From the NCBI RefSeq assembly GCF_003387375.1, contig NZ_QUNG01000019.1:1-50954 (forward strand): DNA of 50,954 bases. Reading direction: 5' to 3'. Numbering within the stretch: position 1 is the stretch's first letter; every line of letters starts with the position of its first letter. The stretch comes from Marinomonas pollencensis (GTDB lineage: Bacteria > Pseudomonadota > Gammaproteobacteria > Pseudomonadales > Marinomonadaceae). The notes under the pieces were generated by a model, which was not told the DNA's origin, did not search any database, and saw only the letters and a list, made by a program, of their open reading frames with translations. Both the position numbers and the translations under genes were made by a program. Shown piece by piece: positions 20,334 to 28,032 of this stretch.

Positions 20334-21305
20334 TTAAGCAAAAAGTTTCGCACAGCCTTGTCGAGGCTTTCGTAACCTTCGGTTGCTCTGACAATATTGC
20401 GAAATAGAAAGCTCTCCCCCAACCACACTCGATGTGTATTGAGAAAATTTAGTCGATATGCAAAGCCAATTATCAGAGGATATATGGAGCCGCTGAAGTA
20501 TTGGTAGAAGTGACGCATCAATCACTCCGGTTTTATCCTGTCTAACAATACGTCCAGTCATATCAATCAGTTCTAAGTAGTCCAACAACAAAAAAGGCAA
20601 TCCGTCGGGCATATCTTTTCTAGGGTTACCGATAAATGGGAGTAACCCTGTTGGCTGCGATTGATGCTTTAGACTATTTATTCGTTTCTTAACACTTGTG
20701 AACTCCGACTTCTCAGGAGAGTCACTTATCCCTGAGCGCAATGGATTCAAATCAACATACGCCATGCAAGCAAGCAATGCGGCTTCATCCAACAGTGCTT
20801 GAGATTTAAAGCGCCCTTCCCAAAACCTTCCTGTACAAGTGTCTTCAAGATTAGCTCGCCTCGCAATCGGCTCATTTAACTCTCTCATAAACCAACTGAT
20901 ATCCATCAAGCGTTTTTTATACGCTAAGGCAGCTTCTTCTACTAAAGTTCGAGCAAAATCTGATTGAAGCTCGCCTTTCATATACTGTTGAGTAAACTCA
21001 GTACCTTTGTGTAATTTATGCCATCGAGCTAATACTTCTGATGTTGACCACGTCCCTGCTTTATCTTTGTTAATACGGAGCACTAGATGGAAGTGATTGC
21101 TCATCACCGCATAAGCGCAAACGTCAATAGAAAAAATCGTCGCTAGAAATAAGAGCCTTTTTTCAACCCAAGCCCTACGGTGCTCATAATTCCGCCCAGT
21201 TTCAGCGTCTTCTCCACAGAGAAAAGCACGACGCACACAACGTGAGACGCAATGATAGTAAGGCGTATCATCAAGACTTATTTGCTGACTTCTAGGTCTC
21301 GGCAC
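20334..21305 (-). CDS. RAYT-like HUH/Y1 transposase
   Basis: 323 aa member of the Y1 (IS200-like/REP-associated) transposase superfamily. Start PRPRSQQISLDDTPYYHCVSRC is typical of RAYTs. HUH motif H71-F-H73 (SNHFHLV), then GRFWEGRFKSQ and the catalytic tyrosine, likely Y183 in CMAYVDLNP (aligned with Y115 of E. coli RAYT). A C-terminal extension (about 225-323, with LDYLELIDMTGR and ILQRLHISSDNW) is not present in short RAYTs. All catalytic residues are intact, so it is probably active or domesticated. GTG start with GGAG eight bases upstream. Its promoter overlaps a LexA-like box, and GTGGGTGTCTT repeats lie downstream and elsewhere in the window. Single-copy RAYTs cut single-stranded repeat DNA; that these repeats are its substrate is inference. 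Confidence 0.9.
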   Translation of the reverse strand: MPRPRSQQISLDDTPYYHCVSRCVRRAFLCGEDAETGRNYEHRRAWVEKRLLFLATIFSIDVCAYAVMSNHFHLVLRINKDKAGTWSTSEVLARWHKLHKGTEFTQQYMKGELQSDFARTLVEEAALAYKKRLMDISWFMRELNEPIARRANLEDTCTGRFWEGRFKSQALLDEAALLACMAYVDLNPLRSGISDSPEKSEFTSVKKRINSLKHQSQPTGLLPFIGNPRKDMPDGLPFLLLDYLELIDMTGRIVRQDKTGVIDASLLPILQRLHISSDNWLCISTKFSQYTSSVVGGELSISQYCQSNRRLRKPRQGCAKLFA

Positions 21306-21327
21306 GTTGCTTTCTCCAAATAAAAAA

Positions 21328-21347
21328 TACTGTATATAAAACCAGTA
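21328..21347 (-). promoter_or_regulatory. LexA (SOS) box of the transposase gene
   Basis: TACTGTATATAAAACCAGTA on the plus strand has the CTG-N10-CAG form with perfect 5-bp outer arms (TACTG/CAGTA) and an A/T-rich centre. As I recall it, it differs by a single base from the E. coli umuDC operator. It sits 22 bases upstream of the start codon and overlaps the -10 hexamer. Confidence 0.8.
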
Positions 21348-21371
21348 TAGAAGAAGTTTTTACTTCCTCAA
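21344..21371 (-). promoter_or_regulatory. sigma-70 promoter of the transposase gene
   Basis: On the minus strand TTGAGG (-35, 21366-21371), 16-bp spacer, TATACT (-10, 21344-21349). Transcription would start about 30 bases before the GTG, within the LexA box. Confidence 0.65.
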
Positions 21372-21410
21372 GGTTTTATTAATAGCATTACGCTGAAATA
21401 AGGGGGAGAT

Positions 21411-21437
21411 AAGAAAGGCGCTCATTGCGCCTTTCTT
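21411..21437 (-). terminator. terminator of pepD
   Basis: An 11-bp stem AAGAAAGGCGC/GCGCCTTTCTT with a 5-nt loop, 18 bases beyond the pepD stop; a partial T-run follows on either strand. Confidence 0.8.
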
Positions 21438-21455
21438 ATGCTTAACTTGGGCATT

Positions 21456-22928
21456 TTATCTTTTCGGTACAGAAGCTAATAATGCAACGAGTAAATTCCA
21501 GAAATCACCGACGGAGTCTATTTCCATTCTCTCAGTAGGTGAATGTGCGCCCCGAATATTAGGCCCGAAAGAAACCATCTCCATTCCCTCATACTTTGCA
21601 CCAATAATCCCGCACTCAAGACCGGCATGAATCACTTTCACATTCGCCTCTTGTCCTGTCACCTCTTTATGAACAGCTAAAAAGTGTTTCAATAATCCTG
21701 CCTGGGGATCAGGACGCCAACCTGGATACCCATTTTCCAAAACGACACTGGCATCAATCAAACTGAATGCAGATTTAGCCGTGTTTGAGAGATGCTCAAC
21801 AGCAGAGTCAACCAAAGATCGTACCAATAAACAGGCATCAAATGACTTGCCGCCTTGTGAATTATTTTTAAGATTAATCACGCCTAGATTACAAGAGGTT
21901 TCTGTTACTCCCTCTAAGTCAGGGCTCATTCGGTGAACACCATGAGGGGCGCAGCTCAAAGCATTGATTAATGCATTTTGAAATTCGATTGCCAATTGTT
22001 TATCTACTTTACCTTCAGCTAGTATTAGCTTCAAATTGGTTTCAATAGCAGCGTATTCCACGTGGGTGTCTTGTTTAAATTTCTCGATACACTCTTCTAT
22101 GGCAACTTTGTTTTTAGGATCATAATTAAATGTGGCACTCGCCTCACGAGAGATGGCGTTACGCAAAGTACCGCCGCTAAAAGACGTTAAGGCAAAGTCG
22201 CTTGTTAATTTAAGTTTGTTTAACAATCTAACCAACAATACATTGGCATTCGCACGGCCTTTATGGATGTCTAAACCCGAATGTCCACCGCGTAAACCAG
22301 CAATAGTAATCGTTAAAGCCTGAACTCCTTCCTCTGCTGGTAAAGCGTCATATTGCTTATCTACATTGATATCTATTCCACCAGCACAACCAATGTACAC
22401 ATCACCACGGTCTTCTGAATCTAAATTAAGTAGAATTTTCCCTTTGAGAATCCCTTCCTCAAGCTGAAGAGCACCACGCAGACTGGTCTCTTCTTCAATG
22501 GTAAACAGAGCTTCTATTGGGCCATGTGATAAGTTATTAGACTCCAAAACAGCCAATGCCGCGGCAACACCTATGCCATTATCTGCACCTAAGGTCGTCC
22601 CCGTAGCGTGTACCCATCCATCGAGCACTCGGGTGACAATCGGATCGCGCTCAAAGTCATGTTCAACCCCAGCATCTTTTTGCGCCACCATGTCTAAGTG
22701 CCCTTGCAACACAACCGTTTCGGCACACTCCATACCCTTAGTAGCCGCTTTTCGGATTAATAAATTACCCACAGGGTCAACATACGTTGTTAAACCAAGT
22801 TCGTGTGCCCAAGCAATCAAATGCTCACGCAAAGCAGCCTCATGGTATGAGGGCCTAGGGATATTGCAAAGGGTTTGGAAATGTTTCCAAATGGCATGTG
22901 GTTCAAGGGTCGTTAGAATTTGATTCAT
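21456..22928 (-). CDS. pepD: beta-alanyl/cytosolic dipeptidase PepD
   Basis: 490 aa (E. coli PepD 485), M20 metallopeptidase. Motifs: VVLQGHLDMVAQK (metal-binding H, catalytic D), TTLGADNGIGVAAALA (bridging D), TIEEETSLRG (catalytic E and metal E), NLDSEDRGD, and C-terminal HAGLECGIIGAKY and GAHSPTERM. Hydrolyses dipeptides (aminoacyl-histidine) in the cytosol. Start 22928 (MNQILTTLEP) follows AAGAGAT; an earlier ATG adds eight residues. The coding sequence contains a stretch identical to the transposase-associated repeat (22062-22075). Confidence 0.94.
   Translation of the reverse strand: MNQILTTLEPHAIWKHFQTLCNIPRPSYHEAALREHLIAWAHELGLTTYVDPVGNLLIRKAATKGMECAETVVLQGHLDMVAQKDAGVEHDFERDPIVTRVLDGWVHATGTTLGADNGIGVAAALAVLESNNLSHGPIEALFTIEEETSLRGALQLEEGILKGKILLNLDSEDRGDVYIGCAGGIDINVDKQYDALPAEEGVQALTITIAGLRGGHSGLDIHKGRANANVLLVRLLNKLKLTSDFALTSFSGGTLRNAISREASATFNYDPKNKVAIEECIEKFKQDTHVEYAAIETNLKLILAEGKVDKQLAIEFQNALINALSCAPHGVHRMSPDLEGVTETSCNLGVINLKNNSQGGKSFDACLLVRSLVDSAVEHLSNTAKSAFSLIDASVVLENGYPGWRPDPQAGLLKHFLAVHKEVTGQEANVKVIHAGLECGIIGAKYEGMEMVSFGPNIRGAHSPTERMEIDSVGDFWNLLVALLASVPKR
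22062..22075 (+). repeat. repeat-like GTGGGTGTCTTGTT inside pepD
   Basis: 14 of 14 bases match the core of the dispersed repeat family. On the coding strand it encodes KQDTH in a variable part of PepD. Confidence 0.55.
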
Positions 22929-23063
22929 AGCTATCTCTTTGTTATTTCGCAAATATGCATAAGCGCATTATTGCAAACACAGAGTATGAAGCAATTGAAA
23001 TTAGCATTAGAGGCTATGCAGAAAACGTATGCCCTGATGAATTGCAAAGCCTATGCTCTGACA

Positions 23064-23951
23064 TCATGAAGCAATATTATCAATGCTCTCATAGGCTTGT
23101 ATGATCGACTCATGAACAAGGTCAACACACAACAAGTTAATCATATGACCTTTATTAGGCAGCTTTTGCACTGTCAAATCACTTTTTTTAAAGAGCGAAT
23201 CGGCAAAATCTGCATTTCTAGGGTCGGTTAACTTATCGTGAGTCCCTTGCATAATATGAATAGGCACAGAGAGGTTCACCATTGCCTCTTGCTCCTTAAG
23301 CAGACTTTTAGATAATCCCAAAATTTCTAGATTCGAATGATACCAATGCTTTTTGACGCAATAACGTGGTACACATGCAAGCAAACTATTGTACCAACGA
23401 TGCTTTGCCAATACCGGGTTAACATCTCCCGCCAAAATCAATATACTTCGTACAAATTCTGGGTACCGAGACGCCAATATTGGCACTAAAGACCCTCCTA
23501 ATGAATGCCCAACCAAGACGATTTTTTGCTGTTGATTTTGCTCGTAAAGAGTCTTTATGACAGGGCCAAGCAAATTCGCTTGCACCGATAATTGGCTAGG
23601 GAAAAAATTTTCTTCAAGAGTAGAGCGCCCCCAGCCCGGTCGATCAAGCGCAACCACTCGAAACTGTTCCAACAACTCTTCTTGCAGAAAATACGGTGCA
23701 AAGGACTCCCAGCTACCAGGGCTACCGTGCACAAAGAGCACCGTGGGGCGGCTAACCTCCTGCGAGTCACTACTAACAAAATGTAACTTTCCTTTATAAG
23801 CATTACCCATACCACCGGATTGCAAAATAAATGATTCGATTAAATCTGGGGTATTGCGAATTTGCGCTGCTAGATTCACATTGTTTTCTGCTTCTTCTGG
23901 TAATGCCGTACCCGTAATAACTCTAGCTACTAGTTGCGTAATAAACCCCAT
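23064..23951 (-). CDS. alpha/beta hydrolase
   Basis: 295 aa alpha/beta-hydrolase fold. Oxyanion-hole motif FVHGSPGSW (H75-G76), nucleophile S150 in GHSLGG, acid D239 in GTHDKLTDP and catalytic H269 in NKGHMINL. N-terminal hydrophobic stretch may tether it to the membrane. Probably an esterase or lipase; substrate unknown. Two transposase-type repeats lie directly upstream (23970-24015), between it and olsF. Confidence 0.82.
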   Translation of the reverse strand: MGFITQLVARVITGTALPEEAENNVNLAAQIRNTPDLIESFILQSGGMGNAYKGKLHFVSSDSQEVSRPTVLFVHGSPGSWESFAPYFLQEELLEQFRVVALDRPGWGRSTLEENFFPSQLSVQANLLGPVIKTLYEQNQQQKIVLVGHSLGGSLVPILASRYPEFVRSILILAGDVNPVLAKHRWYNSLLACVPRYCVKKHWYHSNLEILGLSKSLLKEQEAMVNLSVPIHIMQGTHDKLTDPRNADFADSLFKKSDLTVQKLPNKGHMINLLCVDLVHESIIQAYESIDNIAS

Positions 23952-23969
23952 AATTCTGCTCTCTTTAAT

Positions 23970-24015
23970 GTGGGTGTCTTGATAACACTATGATGTGGGT
24001 GTCTTGATAACACTA
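23970..24015 (+). repeat. two direct GTGGGTGTCTTGATAACACTA repeats
   Basis: Two identical 21-bp copies (23970-23990 and 23995-24015) spaced 25 bp start to start, with core GTGGGTGTCTTGATAA. Orientation is opposite to the cluster at 20098-20156. The last bases (CTA, 24013-24015) are the complement of the olsF stop codon. Confidence 0.95.
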
Positions 24016-25773
24016 GCGGCCGTTTAAATAGTGCTGAGCTTCTTCTCTTCCCATGTATTTTGCTAGGGTCGTGAGGGGCACTTCTTTTAAGTTCACTACA
24101 ATCAATCCATCTAGGCAGTTTTGGAATGCTGGGTCGACGTTGAAGCACACTAACTTGCCATTCATTTTCAAATATTGACGAAGTAAAACGGGCAGACCTT
24201 TTCCTTGCTCCATGCGGGACAAGACTTTTGACAACAGCTGCACACTTGCTAACGCTGATAGCAAGCCCGATTCCCAGAATGAGCCGTTATTTTGAGATAA
24301 AGGTGTCGAGGGCGTCACTAAGCGTGCTTTTTGTTCATCGTAATAATGCACAGATAAGGTTTCCGCCATAAGCTGGCGAGCCACTAAGCTGTAATCATTA
24401 CTGATACTGACAGGCCCAAATAAATGAGTATATTTCGGGTGACGATATACAAAAGTAGCAATGCCTTTCCACAGCATTAATAAAGCATTGAGGCTTTTTT
24501 GATATGGCTCTGCAACCACTGATCGACCCACTTCAATACTTTCATCCATAGTGTTTATAAACGCTTGGTCGTAATGAAACAAGCTACGTGAATACAGGCC
24601 TTCCAGTCCTTTTTCAGCGATCAATTCATCGACCATACCCAAGCGGTAAGCACCAACTAATTGCTTGTCTTTTTTATGCCAAACAAACAGCTGTAGGTAA
24701 TAAAGATCATAATCGTCTAGGTCACAGGCTAAGCCGCTGCCTTCCCCCACGGCTCGAAAATTGGCTTCACGAACACGTCCAATTTCTTGCATTAAAAACG
24801 GGATCGATTGGGCTGGTGCGCAATACACGGCAAAGTCGCCCTGATCCAATAAATGATCGGATGCCGGCAAAGCATTTATTTCAGCCTCTAATACATCGGC
24901 GTCAAGGGCATCGATAATAGGCAAGGTGAAAACAGGAGCAGCCTGATCACTTTTTTCTAAGTTGGTCGACCCCATCAAATAGGTATTCAGACGAAAATAG
25001 TTCACCATGTCCTTATCTGATGAAAAATCACTCACTTCACTAAAAGGGATGGCGGAGCCAATAGATATCGCAATATTACTCGAGCTTTTGTTAAGTAGCT
25101 CACGACCTAGCATCGCGCTTCTCAATAATGGGTGAAGCGTACCCGCGCGATAAAACCAAGGGCTATTTTGACCATTGATAAAAATAGGAACTGTGGTCGC
25201 TTGACTGTGTTTAACAAATTTCGCCACCGAATTACGCCATTCAATGTCCGCTAAGTTAGCAGACCCTTTAGGGTAAGTAGACACTTCTCCTGCGGGAAAC
25301 ACCACTAACAAACCACCGTCCGCAAGATGGCGATTCGCCTCTACAATCGCCGCACTATTTATCGCTCGGCTGCTTTTACCTCCAAATACATCCACACCGA
25401 TGAACAAATCATTGATCTCAGGCAAGCGCTTAAGTAGCTGGTTAGCGAGCACTTTCACATCACTGCGAATGCTGCCAATTAGGTCGGCTAAGATAACACC
25501 TTCAATGGCGCCCAGCGGATGATTAGCAACAATAACCACAGGTCCATTACTAGGGATATTGTCACGCACGCCTAAAGCTACCTCATACTGGATATTTAAC
25601 GCTTCCAAGGTATAGCTCATAAATTCAAAGCTGCTCAAGTTTTCTGGGCGCTTTTGATACAAGGCGTCTAGCTTATCTAACCCGGTTATCCACTCTAATA
25701 AAGATTCGCCAACGCCAAACGGTGTAACGCGGGGCAAACGAAATGGGCTGCTCAATAGAATCTCTTTTAACAT
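24013..25773 (-). CDS. olsF: bifunctional ornithine lipid synthase, OlsF type
   Basis: 586 aa two-domain acyltransferase. The N-terminal half (about 1-270) is a PlsC-like O-acyltransferase with NHPLGAIEG (H85 and E91) and VVFPAGEVST. The C-terminal half (about 300-586) is OlsB/hemolysin-like GNAT (REANFRAVGEG, CDLDDYDLYYLQLFVW, EVGRSVVAEPYQKS, GPVSISNDYS). This fusion is known from Serratia OlsF, which N-acylates ornithine and O-acylates lyso-ornithine lipid to make a phosphorus-free membrane lipid. Last gene of the seven-gene operon; its ATG overlaps the DoxX gene end by 7 bp. Its TAG stop lies within a repeat copy. A lysophospholipid acyltransferase of other specificity is the alternative. 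Confidence 0.78.
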   Translation of the reverse strand: MLKEILLSSPFRLPRVTPFGVGESLLEWITGLDKLDALYQKRPENLSSFEFMSYTLEALNIQYEVALGVRDNIPSNGPVVIVANHPLGAIEGVILADLIGSIRSDVKVLANQLLKRLPEINDLFIGVDVFGGKSSRAINSAAIVEANRHLADGGLLVVFPAGEVSTYPKGSANLADIEWRNSVAKFVKHSQATTVPIFINGQNSPWFYRAGTLHPLLRSAMLGRELLNKSSSNIAISIGSAIPFSEVSDFSSDKDMVNYFRLNTYLMGSTNLEKSDQAAPVFTLPIIDALDADVLEAEINALPASDHLLDQGDFAVYCAPAQSIPFLMQEIGRVREANFRAVGEGSGLACDLDDYDLYYLQLFVWHKKDKQLVGAYRLGMVDELIAEKGLEGLYSRSLFHYDQAFINTMDESIEVGRSVVAEPYQKSLNALLMLWKGIATFVYRHPKYTHLFGPVSISNDYSLVARQLMAETLSVHYYDEQKARLVTPSTPLSQNNGSFWESGLLSALASVQLLSKVLSRMEQGKGLPVLLRQYLKMNGKLVCFNVDPAFQNCLDGLIVVNLKEVPLTTLAKYMGREEAQHYLNGR

Positions 25774-26231
25774 AATGGCTCCCCATCTTCATTCAACGCT
25801 TGGCAAGGCGTTTGACGCTTTGCCATGATATTGCGAATCACTATAAAACTACCGGTAAACCACACAGCACAAGCCAAAATAAACAAGGTACCGCCATCAT
25901 TACCGACTATTTCACCTGCGGCATTAAACTCTGGCATGTGAATACCAAGAGGAGTAAAAAGATGGAAGTAAATCGCCCCAGACATAACGCAGACTGTCAT
26001 CAAGGCGCCATAAAAACGCAAGCGCGTAAACAACAAGATACTTGCGACCAACTCCGCGCTACCGACCAAATAAGCCCCATAATCACGAAACCAATGGAAA
26101 CCTGACCAGGTACTTAAAATACCGAAAATATACTGGGTTTCGTAAGATCCCGAGAATTTAAAAAACAGTGATTGAATAAAAACAAACGCAATAAAAATAA
26201 CCGGAGCATAAGGTAATAGTTTACTTTTCAT
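25767..26231 (-). CDS. DoxX-like small membrane protein
   Basis: 154 aa with four predicted membrane helices (PYAPVIFIAFVFIQSLFFKF, LVGSAELVASILLF, GALMTVCVMSGAIYFHLFTPLG, ILACAVWFTGSFIVI). Pattern of the DoxX/MauE family. Function unknown; possibly a redox partner in the membrane. Start 26231 (MKSKLLPYAP) is preferred for its GGAG ribosome site. Lies between the YHS gene and olsF, overlapping olsF by 7 bp. Confidence 0.72.
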   Translation of the reverse strand: MKSKLLPYAPVIFIAFVFIQSLFFKFSGSYETQYIFGILSTWSGFHWFRDYGAYLVGSAELVASILLFTRLRFYGALMTVCVMSGAIYFHLFTPLGIHMPEFNAAGEIVGNDGGTLFILACAVWFTGSFIVIRNIMAKRQTPCQALNEDGEPLC

Positions 26232-26242
26232 AGCACTCTCCA

Positions 26243-26680
26243 TTATTCACTAATCAACTGTGGCCAAACTCTATCGGCTTTATGAATAAAATCGGTTGGG
26301 GCTTTATCCCATTTTGATTTGATATCAGCGTCATAATTTAAATACAGCTTATCGTTTACTATCGCCCATTGATGAGGATCAGCTGGGGCAAAAGCACGCT
26401 TTTCTGCAACCGCCCAAGCGCAATAACCACCGTATTGCGGCGCGTATTTCTTAGGGTTTTGCTCAAACAAAGCTAAGTTTTCTGCACTTGAAAAGTACCA
26501 ATCCGCGCCCTTGTATTCGCTAACAAATTGAGCATCTCCTTTTACCGGTTTATGTTGTGTAAAATACGCAACCGTATCGTAGCCTTTGAGTGCTTTATCA
26601 CTAAAATACCCCGTATAAATAGGATCTTGGGCATAACTAAATGCACTAACGAATAACAGCAGTGATAATAAATATTTCAT
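26243..26680 (-). CDS. exported YHS-domain protein
   Basis: 145 aa with a cleavable signal peptide (MKYLLSLLLFVSAFSYAQ). YHS-type domain around KGYDTVAYFTQHKPVKGD, YYFSSAEN-like WYFSSAENLALFEQNPKKYAPQ and GGYCAWAVAE. Such proteins are periplasmic and proposed metal-binding; function unknown. The conserved C (GGYC) is present. Middle of the operon. Confidence 0.8.
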   Translation of the reverse strand: MKYLLSLLLFVSAFSYAQDPIYTGYFSDKALKGYDTVAYFTQHKPVKGDAQFVSEYKGADWYFSSAENLALFEQNPKKYAPQYGGYCAWAVAEKRAFAPADPHQWAIVNDKLYLNYDADIKSKWDKAPTDFIHKADRVWPQLISE

Positions 26681-26689
26681 AGTAAACCT

Positions 26690-27448
26690 CTAATAATCGA
26701 ATCTTTTAACTCTGGTGTGACGGGGTAGAGAAACTCGCTGCAACGCCAGTGCTGCGGTGGTCAAATTCTCACAAGGAGCACCACCAAGGTAGGACATACT
26801 GTGTTCGTAGGGAGTCACTTCAACATGGGTAAAACTGACCGTATGTGCATCTTCTCGATGCATACAAAAGGAATGATGTAATTGCTCTGAGTCATGGCTC
26901 TTATGCAAAGCAAGTAGCCTTGAACAGCTTTCTCCCTGCTCAATACAATCTTTATATGCTTGACCTCGTGCCTGCTGGACACTCTTTAAGTCCACACCAG
27001 AAGAAAAACGGGGCGACCATTCAGGAAAAACTGCAGCCTGTAGCCCATTCCATTCAAAAGCCATGACTTTCTGCTCGCTGCGCGTTAACTGCGGATCAAA
27101 GGCCAATAAGGTGAATGGGGCAAAGCGAGACAACTCCAGAGTATCAAACGCCGCTGTTAAGGTTTTAATATTCGCTTCGCTTGATAAACGCTTTACTAAC
27201 TGTCCACGGCTGATTAATTGCCCACTTGGAACCTGCCCTTGATAATTGTTTAACAGGCACAGGGTCAAGCCGAACTCATTAACACTGATCCAACTGCCAT
27301 TCGCTACTGGATCGATCGGCATCAAGACGCTAACACCACTCAATGACAAGTGCTGAGGCGGTAATGCTAAAGCTCGATGCTTCTGTTCATCGCGGTTAAA
27401 AAATAGCTGGTAGCCCTCTTCGTGAAGCAACCAAGAGACTGAACACAT
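26690..27448 (-). CDS. NRDE family protein (TANGO2-like)
   Basis: 252 aa. N-terminal Cys2 (MCSVSW) and the signature N18-R19-D20-E21 define the NRDE domain family, with a putative Ntn-hydrolase-like fold. GSWISVNEFGLTLCLLNNY is typical. Eukaryotic TANGO2 is linked to heme/lipid metabolism, but bacterial function is unknown. Fourth gene in the seven-gene operon, 3 bp from the DinB-like gene. Confidence 0.82.
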   Translation of the reverse strand: MCSVSWLLHEEGYQLFFNRDEQKHRALALPPQHLSLSGVSVLMPIDPVANGSWISVNEFGLTLCLLNNYQGQVPSGQLISRGQLVKRLSSEANIKTLTAAFDTLELSRFAPFTLLAFDPQLTRSEQKVMAFEWNGLQAAVFPEWSPRFSSGVDLKSVQQARGQAYKDCIEQGESCSRLLALHKSHDSEQLHHSFCMHREDAHTVSFTHVEVTPYEHSMSYLGGAPCENLTTAALALQRVSLPRHTRVKRFDY

Positions 27449-27451
27449 ACT

Positions 27452-28000
27452 CTATTGCTCCCTAAAATAGGTGACTGTTGCAGGCGCATAGCCAAAACGG
27501 CCTGCTACCTTCACATTTAATAAGCTCACTACCACCTTTGCCATGGCAAAATGGTGGGTAGCGTGTAAAGAAGCAAAGGTCAGCTCGCGCCCTAACGTGG
27601 ATTCCATTTCACAAGTTTGCGCATGACTTAGCGATACCTCAGCCAATACAGAAATCGGTGTATCGAGGGACTCATCTGTAAAAACCTGCAGCCATTGCGT
27701 TAACTCAACAATGGTAACCAGAGCTGCGGCCCGTGAGGTTTCAAGGGCATGCCCACGACGTCGTAAGTTATAATCGATAAAATCTGTACGGCGATAAATA
27801 CTGTAAAATACATCCAATAAATGGCGAAAATGCTCACCGATAGAGCTCGTAACATGAGGGCTAGCCAGGTAACAATATTGCTCATCGTTAATGGATTTTA
27901 AAAACTGTCGACCTTGCTCTAAGCTTTCTAAACAGCCTGCAACTATCGCGTTTTCGTGTAAGGCTTTGTGGGTTAATACTTTGCTAGAATTCAATGACAT
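27452..28000 (-). CDS. DinB-like four-helix protein
   Basis: 182 aa DinB/YfiT-like fold, a metal-binding helical bundle, with three candidate histidines: GEHFRHLLDVF and HATHHFAMAK. Family members include bacillithiol transferases and many of unknown function. Placed between the ATP-grasp and NRDE genes in the operon. Confidence 0.72.
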   Translation of the reverse strand: MSLNSSKVLTHKALHENAIVAGCLESLEQGRQFLKSINDEQYCYLASPHVTSSIGEHFRHLLDVFYSIYRRTDFIDYNLRRRGHALETSRAAALVTIVELTQWLQVFTDESLDTPISVLAEVSLSHAQTCEMESTLGRELTFASLHATHHFAMAKVVVSLLNVKVAGRFGYAPATVTYFREQ

Positions 28001-28032
28001 AAATCACTCCAAAAAAACCATGAAATACTGCG

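Noticed and set aside
20098..24015. Prophage or integrative element
   Set aside because: No integrase, phage structural or conjugation genes; only one Y1 transposase.
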